The notes under the pieces are model-generated. The model saw only the letters and a program-made list of their open reading frames with translations. It ran no database searches and had not been told where the DNA came from. A stretch of DNA of 64,000 nt, taken from Nostoc parmelioides FACHB-3921 (GTDB lineage Bacteria; Cyanobacteriota; Cyanobacteriia; Cyanobacteriales; Nostocaceae). The DNA is taken from the NCBI RefSeq assembly GCF_014696625.1, contig NZ_JACJQL010000012.1, forward strand, positions 90,137-154,136, written 5' to 3'. The translations under genes and the position numbers were made by a program. Of the stretch, positions 9,587-18,645 are shown piece after piece (within the stretch, counting starts at the first letter, position 1; each line of letters starts with the position of its first letter).

Positions 9587-10168
9587 TTAAGGCCTCAGCA
9601 AAACTGTTGCTTTAGGATATTTTGACTTTAAAACATCTGTGATGTGTTCGTTTAACGTGACTGCATCATGAAATTCTTTTGACTCCTGTAATGCCTCATA
9701 TAATGAAAGGATTTCTGGCGACGATAAATTCGTAAAAGTGCGTAATTCAGTAATATCTAATCTCCGATTAAATTCATTTACAGTATGCCGCCATTGATGT
9801 AGTAACAAAAATAATTCACTATCCTGACCCTCTGCAAACACCCCAGAGGCGATCGCCGTTTCGTTAACTGACATAATTAATCTAGGGAAGACTAGGGGGC
9901 GGCCTAGCCTATGGTAGCTAGCCTGAAATCGACTATCAGCTAATATTTCAGCATTTGAACTGCGCTCATTTAATAAAGCACGTAACAATTCTGTTCTCTT
10001 TTCATTTGCTGTTGCCCATCTTTCACCAAAAATACCCGTAATTGTTGCTAACAGCCCTAAAGTTGTCAATAGGGGTTCAAAATCTTTTTCTGTAGACCAC
10101 CAGACAATAGCTAAAATAAACCCCAGAATTAGAGGAAAAAATGTGACAAATGTCACTAAATTTTTCAT
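9587..10168 (-). CDS. Hypothetical membrane protein (193 aa)
   Basis: Not recognised. Two hydrophobic segments lie at the N-terminus (about residues 4-24 and 33-47: VTFVTFFPLILGFILAIVWW and LLTTLGLLATITGIFG), followed by a soluble, mostly helical region of about 140 residues rich in Leu, Glu and Arg. The architecture, a short hairpin anchor with a cytoplasmic helical domain, is typical of small STAND/NACHT- or toxin-associated membrane proteins, but no motif proves that. The gene shares strand with the EgtD-like gene 37 bases upstream, so the two may be cotranscribed. Codon use is AT-rich, similar to that neighbour. Confidence 0.6.
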   Translation of the reverse strand: MKNLVTFVTFFPLILGFILAIVWWSTEKDFEPLLTTLGLLATITGIFGERWATANEKRTELLRALLNERSSNAEILADSRFQASYHRLGRPLVFPRLIMSVNETAIASGVFAEGQDSELFLLLHQWRHTVNEFNRRLDITELRTFTNLSSPEILSLYEALQESKEFHDAVTLNEHITDVLKSKYPKATVLLRP

Positions 10169-10205
10169 ATTAAAAGCACTATATATTATTCAAATTGGGT
10201 ATATT

Positions 10206-11351
10206 TTAACTTTTGGGAGTCCATAAGCTATCTTTTACAGTAGTTCTTGAAGTATGAGGTGCAAGTAGAAGTAAATCCATACCAAATCCATTTTTGATGC
10301 GTGGTTCCAAGGTTGTATGGAGATTATCAACTAACACCAAATTACTATCTGATATGATTTTGGTGATGCCAGAAGCGACATATTTTCGAGTTAAGAGTAA
10401 GCGAATCGTGTCTTCTGGTTCAAAGTTTATGAGTGAGCGGTCTGGCAACATAACATTAATATTATTACCAGTTAAATTACGGTATAAAACCTTGACCAGC
10501 AGTGCTTTATCTGACTCTACCTCACCTTCAAAGAAAACACTATTTAAATCAATATGTAAATCAGTATTTTGCAGTAACGCACTGGTGACAAACTCTCTAA
10601 ATGATTTCGTTTTTGCGTACTCAATTGCTGCTTTTTGTGATGCTTCTTCGCTTAATTCTTCAGTAGTTGCCACTTCCAGGAGAAGCTTATCTCCATTACG
10701 CAAAAGTTGAGAGAGAGTTTTCAACAAATCTCCATCTTGTTGGAAATTAGCTAGTGTATTCCCTAATAAAGAAAACAGGACTGGGTTATCATCTAAAACG
10801 TGGTCGAGCAGTTTCCGCAACTCTTTAACATTTGTATCAATAGAGAAATCAATTTGAATAGGTAGGACATGACTACCCTTCATTTGTGAACCTTGAGTTG
10901 CCTTTTGTACACCCAACCGGAGCATCTCCGAACTCATATCTACTGGAAAATAGAATATATCAGGATGAGTCTTAAGTAGCAAACTCAAAATGAATTGGTC
11001 TTTTTCTCCTGTACCTACACCTAAGCTGACATAGTGATATTTCTGATCTTTTATGTTGTGAGAATATATTTGATTCCATCGTGGTCTAAAAGATTCTATA
11101 CTCTGTTTCATCACCAGATAGAATCTATCATTGCAAGCATAATCCCAAGCTATTGTTGGCGCTATACCCCAGTAGGAAAAGCCAGATAAAATTTCTTTGC
11201 CATCACCTGTCCTAGAAAATTCACCTCTCAATTCTTGTGTGAGTTCTGCTAATTTATTCGATTGATCTTCACCGATAAAACAGAGACTCCATCCCAAGCC
11301 TGGTTCATTGGGAGAATTTTCTAGTAGCTTGACAAAATTTAACGGTGCCAT
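10206..11351 (-). CDS. EgtD-like (histidine-specific) SAM-dependent methyltransferase
   Basis: 381 residues. The sequence fits the histidine-specific methyltransferase family (EgtD type). The SAM-binding glycine loop is YVSLGVGTGEKD (about 108-118). An acidic strand-2 region, FYFPVDMSSEMLRLG, follows at about 134. FSLLGNTLANF (about 193) corresponds to the EgtD GSTIGNF-like segment, followed by LLRNGDKLLLEV. Authentic EgtD trimethylates histidine in ergothioneine synthesis together with the sulfoxide synthase EgtB. No EgtB-like gene is nearby, so another amino-acid-like substrate is equally possible. Cytoplasmic, no membrane segments. Forms a likely pair with the small membrane protein downstream. 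Confidence 0.7.
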   Translation of the reverse strand: MAPLNFVKLLENSPNEPGLGWSLCFIGEDQSNKLAELTQELRGEFSRTGDGKEILSGFSYWGIAPTIAWDYACNDRFYLVMKQSIESFRPRWNQIYSHNIKDQKYHYVSLGVGTGEKDQFILSLLLKTHPDIFYFPVDMSSEMLRLGVQKATQGSQMKGSHVLPIQIDFSIDTNVKELRKLLDHVLDDNPVLFSLLGNTLANFQQDGDLLKTLSQLLRNGDKLLLEVATTEELSEEASQKAAIEYAKTKSFREFVTSALLQNTDLHIDLNSVFFEGEVESDKALLVKVLYRNLTGNNINVMLPDRSLINFEPEDTIRLLLTRKYVASGITKIISDSNLVLVDNLHTTLEPRIKNGFGMDLLLLAPHTSRTTVKDSLWTPKS

Positions 11352-11475
11352 CTTTAGCCTAGTTGCTTGATCAGTTTATATGATGAGTATTCTGTCAGCT
11401 TTTAGACGCTACCATGCCTTGATGAATCCTGTAAAGTGCTAAAGAGAATTTACTTGATGATTAAGTAATAGTGAT

Positions 11476-12237
11476 TCAGGTATGCCGTGATAAAGACCAA
11501 CCCAAACTCGTTGGCTGTTGATAAATTTGCTTCAAAGTATTGACATCTCTGGGAGAAATCGGTGGTGGGTTGCGGACTTGGGAAAAATATAAAGCATCGC
11601 TTGGTAGTGAACTATGCCCCCAAATTCCCAAGGCGTGACCGAGTTCGTGGCGGGCGGCGGCTAGGAGATAGTTACCTGTTTGGGTAGGACTCAATAGGAT
11701 AGTAAAGCGATGTGATAAGACGTTATTCTTTGTGTATAATTCGTAGCGGGTGAGAGCAGAACGCGCGCGGGGGATTTTATCTTTACCTATTTCTAACGGT
11801 GGGGTTTTGCGCTCAATGGTAATATCGGCAACTTCAGACTGTTCTACAATTACCAAAGGCAAATAATTAGCCCATTCCTGCACAGTTGTGAAAACACTAT
11901 CAACCCATATTTGCGCCTGTTGTGCGTTAATTAGTTGTGGTCTTTTGATATGAACTCGCACGGGAAATTGTGACCACACTAAATAACCGACATCAGTAGT
12001 TGTAACTTGAGAAAAGTAATCACCGCTATTGGTGCTGTCTTGCCATTGTGCGAGGGTAGACGGTAGAGGATGGGGTTTTAGAGATGATGGGGATGAAGGG
12101 TTGGCGTTACTAAGTTGGAGACTAGTGAAAATAATGAGCAGCCCTGTACCTATAAATAAGGCGAGGGCTGCTAGTAAGTGCTTTGATCGAAAATTCTTGA
12201 GGGTGTTAGGTTTTGGGTATTGAATTTTATTCCCCAT
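11476..12237 (-). CDS. Matrixin-like zinc metalloprotease, membrane-anchored or secreted
   Basis: 253 residues. An N-terminal hydrophobic segment (about residues 20-42, HLLAALALFIGTGLLIIFTS) is a signal anchor or signal peptide, so the catalytic part is extracytoplasmic. The zinc site is the extended metzincin motif HELGHALGIWGH (about 193-204), three His ligands with the intervening Gly turn, typical of M10-like peptidases. The Met-turn is not obvious from sequence alone. The region between anchor and zinc site carries the strand W-VDSVFTTVQEWANYLP common to the cyanobacterial family. It lies just downstream of secG on the same strand with a 20-base gap. Substrate unknown. Confidence 0.8.
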   Translation of the reverse strand: MGNKIQYPKPNTLKNFRSKHLLAALALFIGTGLLIIFTSLQLSNANPSSPSSLKPHPLPSTLAQWQDSTNSGDYFSQVTTTDVGYLVWSQFPVRVHIKRPQLINAQQAQIWVDSVFTTVQEWANYLPLVIVEQSEVADITIERKTPPLEIGKDKIPRARSALTRYELYTKNNVLSHRFTILLSPTQTGNYLLAAARHELGHALGIWGHSSLPSDALYFSQVRNPPPISPRDVNTLKQIYQQPTSLGWSLSRHT

Positions 12238-12257
12238 TTACCTATCTCCCTTTAATG

Positions 12258-12491
12258 TTATTTAGGTAGCCAACCTGCGCTTAAAACTACTGTTAAACCG
12301 AGGAAAATTACTGTCAATGCCCAGGTAACACGGTTTAAGGTATTTTCGGCGCTTTTGGTGCTGCTAAATAGCTGGGCTTGTCCGCCGATCGCTCCAATTC
12401 CGTCACCTTTGGGGCTATGGAGTAATACTAATACTATTAAACCAACTGCGGAAAGCGCCCAAATAGCTTGCACGATACTAGTAACTGTCAT
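12258..12491 (-). CDS. secG: Protein translocase subunit SecG
   Basis: 77 residues from the internal ATG at 12491 (MTVTSIVQAIW); a longer frame starts 10 codons upstream but adds residues not typical of SecG. Two transmembrane helices (about residues 4-24 and 53-73) flank the conserved loop SPKGDGIGAIGGQAQLF. SecG is the small auxiliary subunit of the SecYEG channel in the plasma and thylakoid membranes and assists SecA-driven export. The gpmI gene lies upstream on the same strand, separated by a strong palindrome, so secG probably has its own promoter or is attenuated. Confidence 0.93.
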   Translation of the reverse strand: MTVTSIVQAIWALSAVGLIVLVLLHSPKGDGIGAIGGQAQLFSSTKSAENTLNRVTWALTVIFLGLTVVLSAGWLPK

Positions 12492-12538
12492 GGTAGCAAT
12501 CTCTTTTATAACAAGTTTCAAAAAAGAAGGGTTTGCTA

Positions 12539-12580
12539 ATGAGAGAACAGTTGACGGTTAACTGTTAACTGTTCTCTCAT
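12539..12580. terminator. Palindromic terminator between gpmI and secG
   Basis: ATGAGAGAACAGTT (from 12539) pairs perfectly with AACTGTTCTCTCAT (to 12580), a 14-bp stem. The loop region contains GTTAACTGTTAAC, the same core as in the hairpin at 3135-3174. It starts just past the gpmI stop codon. Confidence 0.75.
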
Positions 12581-12583
12581 AGC

Positions 12584-14185
12584 TTAATTAAGACCTACAG
12601 GAATAGGGGTGCGACTGAGTTCCACCTCATATTCTGCTGGTTGCAGGAGCGATCGCCCTGTCATTTCTGGTGGTTGGGGTAGCTGTAAAATATCGAGGAT
12701 TGTGGGTGCAATGTCGGCTAGTTTGCCGTCGCTACGTAGTTCGACATTTGTACCATATCCAGGGATTTTAACTTTTTCGCCTTCCACTAAAATTAAGGGG
12801 ACTGGGTTAGTTGTGTGAGCTGTCCAAGAATTACCTGCTTCATCTAGCATATACTCGGCGTTGCCGTGATCGGCGGTAATAATTGTTGTTCCCCCGGCTT
12901 TGCTCACACCTTCTAACAAACGACCCAAACAGCGATCAACTGTTTCAATAGCCTGTATTGTGGGTTCTATTTGACCAGTATGCCCTACCATATCTGGGTT
13001 GGCATAGTTAATGACAATTAGAGAGTAGATACCTTTTTGAATTGCGGCGATCGCTGTATCGGTAACTGCTGCTGCTGACATGGCTGGGGCTTTGTCGTAA
13101 GTCGCTACCATTGGACTGCTGACAAGTTCCCTGTCTTCCCCAGCAAAGGGTTCTTCTAAGCCACCGTTGAAGAAATAGGTGACATGGGCATATTTTTCGG
13201 TTTCGGCGGTACGAAACTGATTTAAACCCTGATTGGCGATGACTTCACCCAGAATATTGGTCAAGTTCTGTGGCTCAAAGGCTACAGATACTGATAAATC
13301 AGAATCGTACTGGGTAAATGTGACAAAAGACAGTGGTTTGATTTGCTCTCTGGCAAAGCCTGTAAATTCAGGGCTGACAAAAGCTTGAGTCAGTTGTCTA
13401 GAACGGTCTGGACGGAAGTTAAAGAATATCACCCCATCTCCCGGCTCGACAGCACCAGGAGCAATTCGCACGGGAACGATAAACTCATCATTCACACCTT
13501 CCGCATAGGATGCTTGCAAGACATCAACAGCCTTGCGTCCATCACCTGCAACATCTTGGGTCATCACATCGTATGCACGTTGTACCCGATCCCAACGGCG
13601 ATCGCGATCCATCGCGTAGTAACGACCGCTAACCGTGACAATGCGCCCAATTCCTACATGATTGATGTAGTCTTCCAAGGCTGAGATTGCGTTTATACCA
13701 TCGGTGGGTGCAGTGTCACGACCATCGGTAATGGCATGAATACAAACTTCAGAAATTCGCTGTTCTTTGGCTAAGTCAAGTAGTCCGAATAGATGGGTGA
13801 TATGCGAGTGTACACCCCCCTCAGAACAAAGCCCTACTAAATGTAGCTTGCCATTCCGATTGCGAACTTCCTGGCAAATTTTGACAAGAGCTGAGTTGCT
13901 GAGGATAGAACCATCCTCCACCGCATCGGAGATTCGTACCAATTCCTGTGGCACGACTCGCCCAGCACCAATGTTCAAATGACCAACTTCTGAGTTACCC
14001 ATTTGACCTTCTGGCAATCCTACGGCTTTCCCTGATGTGTGGATGAGGGTATGCGGGTAAGCCGTCCATAAACTTTCCATTACTGGAGTCTTGGCGGCAG
14101 CAATAGCATTTCCTCGCGTCTCCTCGCAGTAGCCCCATCCGTCTAAAATGACTAGCACCACAGGAGCAACAGGTGCTTTGGTCAT
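12584..14185 (-). CDS. gpmI: 2,3-bisphosphoglycerate-independent phosphoglycerate mutase
   Basis: 533 residues from ATG 14185 (MTKAPVAPVVLVILDGWGY); the longer open frame upstream lacks family resemblance. It interconverts 3- and 2-phosphoglycerate in glycolysis and uses two Mn ions. Visible features are the metal-binding ILDGWG (about 13-18), the phosphoserine nucleophile in MGNSEVGHLNIGAGR (Ser about 64), and the C-terminal metal sites NYANPDMVGHTG and ITADHGNAEYM. Length matches cyanobacterial and plant iPGM. AAAGGG lies about 10 bases upstream of the start. A terminator hairpin separates it from the ABC-F gene upstream. Confidence 0.95.
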   Translation of the reverse strand: MTKAPVAPVVLVILDGWGYCEETRGNAIAAAKTPVMESLWTAYPHTLIHTSGKAVGLPEGQMGNSEVGHLNIGAGRVVPQELVRISDAVEDGSILSNSALVKICQEVRNRNGKLHLVGLCSEGGVHSHITHLFGLLDLAKEQRISEVCIHAITDGRDTAPTDGINAISALEDYINHVGIGRIVTVSGRYYAMDRDRRWDRVQRAYDVMTQDVAGDGRKAVDVLQASYAEGVNDEFIVPVRIAPGAVEPGDGVIFFNFRPDRSRQLTQAFVSPEFTGFAREQIKPLSFVTFTQYDSDLSVSVAFEPQNLTNILGEVIANQGLNQFRTAETEKYAHVTYFFNGGLEEPFAGEDRELVSSPMVATYDKAPAMSAAAVTDTAIAAIQKGIYSLIVINYANPDMVGHTGQIEPTIQAIETVDRCLGRLLEGVSKAGGTTIITADHGNAEYMLDEAGNSWTAHTTNPVPLILVEGEKVKIPGYGTNVELRSDGKLADIAPTILDILQLPQPPEMTGRSLLQPAEYEVELSRTPIPVGLN

Positions 14186-14349
14186 AATAAAATTGCCCTT
14201 TACTTTTTGTAATACCCGAATGATACCACTGCTACCCGTCACTGCAAGTGAATTTCTGCTTATTAACTTTTCTGATGACAAAAATCTATTTTTTTTAGAT
14301 TTTCTTTAACCTTAGTAACTGTTGAATATATTTCGTGATAAAAGGGGAT

Positions 14350-14408
14350 GGGTAATAGGTAGTTGGTAATTGAGAAGAAAGCTTACCTATTACCCATTAC
14401 CTATTACC
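14350..14408. terminator. Imperfect hairpin between ABC-F gene and gpmI
   Basis: GGTAATAGGTAGTTGGTAA pairs with TTACCCATTACCTATTACC across about 20 bases of spacer, with one short internal mismatch. Both arms are built from GGTAAT/ATTACC units. It lies in the 240-base gap after the ABC-F stop. Confidence 0.6.
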
Positions 14409-14423
14409 AGTAGTTTAGATGCT

Positions 14424-16118
14424 TCACTTCTTTTTGGCAGAAGATTTAGCTGATTTAGCGGCTTTTTTCGCAGCTTTTTCAGCAGCGATCGCCTCTAACC
14501 TTGCCGTTTCTTTTTCCTCAGCGATTTTATCCAGATAATAGTGGTAATCACCTAGATAAACTCGGAATTCGCCATCCCGAATTTCAACAATTTTGTTGGC
14601 TACTTGAGAAATAAAATAACGGTCGTGAGAAACTACTATCGCCGTACCATCATAATTTCGTAGTGCTTCTTCCAACATTTCTTTTGCGGGAATATCCAGG
14701 TGGTTAGTAGGCTCATCGAGAATAATTAAGTTGGCAGGACGTAAAAGCATTTTCGCCAATGCTAGACGTGCCTTTTCTCCTCCACTCAATGCTTCTACTT
14801 GCTTAAATACGGTGTCGCCTGTAAACAAAAACTTACCTAAAAGTGTGCGGACTTCTTCATTTTTCCAGTCAGGAACTTCATCATGGATAGTTTCCATAAC
14901 TGTTTTTTTCAAGTCCAAAGCTTCGGCTTGATTTTGTTCAAAGTAACCAGGAATAACACCGTGTTCCCCTATACCGACACTACCTTCGGTGGGTGGTTCT
15001 AAACCCATAATGATCCGCAACAGCGTAGATTTACCTGCACCGTTAGGGCCTAAGAAAGCAATGCGATCGCCCCTTTCAATTAAGAGGTTCGCACCCAAGA
15101 ACAAAATTTTATCATCGTAGGTATGGGTTAAATCCTTGATTTTCACTACCTCCCGTCCACTGCGGGGTGCAGGTGGAAAGCGGAAATGCAAGGTTCTGAC
15201 ACCAGCCACAGGCGCTTCGATGCGTTCGATTTTATCTAGTTGCTTTTCTCGGCTTTTGGCTTGAGTACTGCGGGTAGCACTGGCGCGGAATCTATCAACA
15301 AAAGCTTGCTGTTTCTCGATTTCTTTCTGCTGACGTTCGTAAGCACTCATTTGAGCTAACTGGCTTTCGGCTTTTTGTTCTAGATAAGATGTGTAGTTAC
15401 CCAGATAAGTACTAGAAACACCGCGTTCAGTTTCCACAATTTGAGTGCAGAGGCGGTCAAGAAACTCCCGGTCGTGGGAGACTATTACCATCGGTGTAGT
15501 TAGCTTTTTCAGGTAATTTTCTAACCACTCAATAGTTTCCAAGTCTAAGTGGTTAGTCGGCTCGTCCAGCAGTAAGATATCTGGTGCTTGCAGAAGGATC
15601 TTACCCAAACTCATCCGCATCTGCCAACCACCAGAGAAAGCGCTGACGAGGCGATCGCCATCTTCTTGCTCAAATCCCATTTCTGGGAGAATCTTTCCAA
15701 TGCGCGCTTCTAAACCATAGCCATCCAAACCTTCAAACTGACGCTGCAAACGATCCAATTTGTCGATTAGCTTATCCAGTTCCTCTGGAGTCGCTGTTTG
15801 CATATCATGTTGTACTTGAGTTAAAGCTAACTGTACTTGGTTGGCCTCCTTAAATACAGTCCAAAATTCTTCTCTGACGGTGCGGCTAGGATCTACCTCA
15901 AACTCTTGGTTAAGATAGGCTATGTGCAAGCTAGCAGGACGAATAATTTCCCCAGCCGTCGGTTCTATCTCCCCAGTGATAATTTTTAGCTGAGTCGATT
16001 TTCCTGCACCGTTGACACCGACTAAACCAATGCGATCGCCTGGTTTCACTTCCCAGTTGATATCTTTGAGAACTTCGCCTGTAGGATAAATTTTACTAAT
16101 ATGTTCTAATCGCAGCAT
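14424..16118 (-). CDS. ABC-F family ATPase
   Basis: 564 residues from ATG 16118 (a TTG one codon earlier also keeps the frame open). Two ABC cassettes lie in one chain without membrane segments. The first has Walker A GVNGAGKST (about 34-42), signature FSGGWQMRM and Walker B ILLLDEPTNHLD. The second has GPNGAGKST, LSGGEKARLALAK and IILDEPTNHLD. The linker between them is basic and helical, and the C-terminus is a Lys/Ala-rich tail (AEKAAKKAAKSAKSSAKKK). ABC-F proteins act on ribosomes as translation factors or antibiotic-protection factors. Uup/YdiF-like membership fits the length, but the subfamily is not decidable here. It is divergent from the iSTAND operon. Confidence 0.92.
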   Translation of the reverse strand: MLRLEHISKIYPTGEVLKDINWEVKPGDRIGLVGVNGAGKSTQLKIITGEIEPTAGEIIRPASLHIAYLNQEFEVDPSRTVREEFWTVFKEANQVQLALTQVQHDMQTATPEELDKLIDKLDRLQRQFEGLDGYGLEARIGKILPEMGFEQEDGDRLVSAFSGGWQMRMSLGKILLQAPDILLLDEPTNHLDLETIEWLENYLKKLTTPMVIVSHDREFLDRLCTQIVETERGVSSTYLGNYTSYLEQKAESQLAQMSAYERQQKEIEKQQAFVDRFRASATRSTQAKSREKQLDKIERIEAPVAGVRTLHFRFPPAPRSGREVVKIKDLTHTYDDKILFLGANLLIERGDRIAFLGPNGAGKSTLLRIIMGLEPPTEGSVGIGEHGVIPGYFEQNQAEALDLKKTVMETIHDEVPDWKNEEVRTLLGKFLFTGDTVFKQVEALSGGEKARLALAKMLLRPANLIILDEPTNHLDIPAKEMLEEALRNYDGTAIVVSHDRYFISQVANKIVEIRDGEFRVYLGDYHYYLDKIAEEKETARLEAIAAEKAAKKAAKSAKSSAKKK

Positions 16119-16650
16119 CAAGTTTCTCTCAGTTAGGAATTATGGTTAGTTGCGGACGAAGTACCAATACTGTGTCCAATATTAACAAAAATTAACCAAT
16201 AATTTGTCTTAAGAAACTCTTACCAAACGAAAGGTTAAATTTATCTTGTTTAATTACCGCTTTGGGCGTTAGGAGACTGCTGTTACCTGTTTTCTTGGCA
16301 TTCATTTAAGTGGCGTTGGGAATTGCCCACGATATCCTGGTTTTTGTGAGTAATTCTCACTCTAAAAATACTGAGATTTTTTAAATAATCAAATCGGATT
16401 TCTATACTGATTTGAAAATGGGTGGAGAGGTAGCCTCAGGCAATTCATTTAAGTAAATTTGCCTGACTCACCGACTAATAAAAGATTCCCAATAACAATA
16501 TCCTTACTCTTTCTTGGGTATAAAATCGTGCATAAATATTATTTAAGGAGTATAAATTCTGGTAATTCCTCTTAAACAAAATATCGTAGTATAAAAATAC
16601 TCATAAATAAATACATAGTTTCTCAAGTAAGAAATAAGACAAAAACACTG
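16119..16650. other. Divergent intergenic region upstream of the iSTAND-MoxR-vWA operon
   Basis: About 530 bases without a convincing gene. It is AT-rich on the operon side. The only clear structure is an 8-bp hairpin, TCAGGCAA (16436-16443) with TTGCCTGA (16459-16466), loop 15 bases, about 185 bases before the first operon gene. Promoters for both flanking genes must lie here, but no consensus -35/-10 pair stands out with confidence. Confidence 0.5.
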
Positions 16651-17646
16651 ATGTTGCCAGAAAAACATCTACAGCGTAAACGAGAGGCTTTACAAGAACA
16701 ATACGATATTTCTAGCGAGAAGTTATTGGAACTCAGGCGCAACTATGCCATTGAAGTGGACGTTTCCGTTCGTTTCAAGTTAGTCAAGCAAATTGAGCAA
16801 CTGGAAGCAGAACTTGATGAAGTGGCAAAACATCTTGATAGTATCGATAAAACTTCCGAGAGTGAGCGTTTATACTATGCTTTGTTAAAGTTAGGTTATC
16901 AAAATCAAATCAGATCATTTAAAAAATTTATTGACACCCAATCCATCGGTGCTTTTTTAATACATGGCTCTTTGTATTATGGGCAACGCTGGCTATTAAA
17001 TCGGTTAGCAAGAAGACACGTACCGCAGAACATTCCCAGCAAGAACGTCATCGTAGACCTCAGTCGTATTGCTCGTCAGAGTGACATAACGGCTTTGTGG
17101 CGTGAACTTAGTTCTCGTGTTGGCTTGGGTAGACAAAGCCCTGTTTCAGAAATTACCGAACGTGTTTATAAATGGTGGCAAACACAGAATGTCTTGCTAG
17201 TTTTTCATAATGTGCATATCCTACCTGAAGCTTTTCTACAAAATTTACTCCAAGATTTTTGGCTACCGCTAGCTGTCAAAGCTAAAAACGCGGCTACTCA
17301 AGATCAGCAGTATAAGTTACTAATGTTTCTCATTGATTATGATGGCTGCGTAGATTCTTGGAATATGCCCTTTGTAGACAAGCTGCTTCCTACATGGAAA
17401 CCAGATACTCCGGTTAAGCTACCAGTAATTACTGAGTTTTCGGAAGATGAACTAGAAAACTGGCTCTGGCAAGGATATGAAACAGAAGAACTACCTTCTG
17501 CATTGACAGCAGAAGATGTAGAACAAATAGTTCAAATAATTATGCAAAATAGCGATAATGGAATTCCAGAACCTGTAATGGAAGAAATTTGCCGTTTATC
17601 TGGTTGTGAATGGTGTGAAGAAGAGAGAAAATGGCTGAAGCTATAA
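16651..17646 (+). CDS. Coiled-coil protein with degenerate (inactive) STAND-like domain
   Basis: 331 residues, first gene of a four-gene operon. Residues 1-70 form a charged coiled coil (QYDISSEKLLELRRNY, RFKLVKQIEQLEAELDEVAK) of a kind found at the N-terminus of many cyanobacterial STAND, TIR and caspase-like proteins. The rest looks like a STAND P-loop domain that has lost its catalytic residues. Where a Walker A should read GxxxxGK[ST], residues 106-113 read GSLYYGQR. The hydrophobic Walker B strand NVLLVFHNVHIL (about 180-191) ends in His-Asn, not Asp-Asp/Glu. It is therefore probably a non-hydrolysing adaptor. The last 16 bases overlap the MoxR gene. Adaptor role inferred from degeneration and context. 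Confidence 0.7.
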   Translation: MLPEKHLQRKREALQEQYDISSEKLLELRRNYAIEVDVSVRFKLVKQIEQLEAELDEVAKHLDSIDKTSESERLYYALLKLGYQNQIRSFKKFIDTQSIGAFLIHGSLYYGQRWLLNRLARRHVPQNIPSKNVIVDLSRIARQSDITALWRELSSRVGLGRQSPVSEITERVYKWWQTQNVLLVFHNVHILPEAFLQNLLQDFWLPLAVKAKNAATQDQQYKLLMFLIDYDGCVDSWNMPFVDKLLPTWKPDTPVKLPVITEFSEDELENWLWQGYETEELPSALTAEDVEQIVQIIMQNSDNGIPEPVMEEICRLSGCEWCEEERKWLKL

Positions 17647-18569
17647 GCAATAATCACATACCTGAATATACAGGTAAAATCCAACCCACGCTAGGAGAAA
17701 GGGGAGCAAATGGGCAACTTTTATACCCCTATCTACCGAGTCCTGAATTAATTGAAGTCGTAAATCTGGCAATTTACCTCAAGCGACCTTTGTTACTTAA
17801 GGGAGAACCAGGTTGTGGGAAAACTCAACTAGCAAATGCTGTAGCTTACGAACTAGGTTTGAATCTAGAAGCTTGGTACGTCAAATCGACTAGTCGGGCT
17901 AAGGACGGTTTGTATAGTTATGACGCTGTTGGCAGACTGCGAGATGCCCAACTTGCAGCATCTGGTTTACTCAGCCCAGAAAAAGTACAGAAAATTGACG
18001 AACCATCTGCCTATGTGCGCTGGGGGCCATTGGGAAGGGCATTTCTACAAGAAAAGCCGACGGTGGTGTTGATAGATGAAATTGATAAGGCAGACATTGA
18101 TTTTCCCAATGATCTGCTACTAGAGTTAGACGAGCGGCGTTTTATTGTGGAAGAAACAGGTGAGCAAGTTGAGGCTAAATCAGAATCACTAGTGTTTATT
18201 ACGAGTAATGATGAAAAAGATCTGCCTGATGCCTTTCTGCGTCGGTGTCTATTTCATTATGTTGAGTTTCCCAGCATGAAGCGATTAGTAGAAATTATTA
18301 ACAACCATTTTCCTGTGTCACCAGAACCAGTAGTTAATAAAGCACTTGAGCGCTTTATGGAATTGCGTGATGAAATGAAAAAAGATAAAGGAGATGCCAG
18401 TAAAAGAGTTAGTACCAGTGAACTAATTGATTGGTTTCGAGTTTTACGCCGTTATCCTCAAGATGAGATTTTAGAGAAACTGAATGGTCAACTTCCTTAC
18501 CCTGGCGTACTACTAAAAAGCTGGGACGACCATCGTCGTTTTTTAGCTAATACCAGCACCAATAGTTAA
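17631..18569 (+). CDS. MoxR-type AAA+ ATPase
   Basis: 312 residues. The ATP site is intact: Walker A GEPGCGKT (58-65), Walker B VVLIDEIDKA (Asp149-Glu150), sensor 1 FITSND, and an arginine-finger-like segment DAFLRRC. The order and the helix-2-type insertion (AYVRWGPLGRAFL region) fit MoxR-class AAA+ proteins, which remodel or activate partner proteins that usually carry a von Willebrand A domain. Such a partner is encoded by the next gene. The start overlaps the end of the preceding gene by 16 bases, a sign of translational coupling. Cytoplasmic. Class is firm; partnership is inferred from gene order. Confidence 0.9.
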   Translation: MAEAISNNHIPEYTGKIQPTLGERGANGQLLYPYLPSPELIEVVNLAIYLKRPLLLKGEPGCGKTQLANAVAYELGLNLEAWYVKSTSRAKDGLYSYDAVGRLRDAQLAASGLLSPEKVQKIDEPSAYVRWGPLGRAFLQEKPTVVLIDEIDKADIDFPNDLLLELDERRFIVEETGEQVEAKSESLVFITSNDEKDLPDAFLRRCLFHYVEFPSMKRLVEIINNHFPVSPEPVVNKALERFMELRDEMKKDKGDASKRVSTSELIDWFRVLRRYPQDEILEKLNGQLPYPGVLLKSWDDHRRFLANTSTNS

Positions 18570-18645
18570 AAGCCTCTTGAAGAAGATACTGGATTTACAA
18601 AATAAGCTTGAGACAGAAAAATGATGATTTGTTAGGTTATGAGCA

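Noticed and set aside
14424..16118. ABC-F gene as part of the neighbouring operon or a resistance island
   Set aside because: Divergently transcribed across a 530-base spacer; ABC-F proteins are near-universal housekeeping factors.
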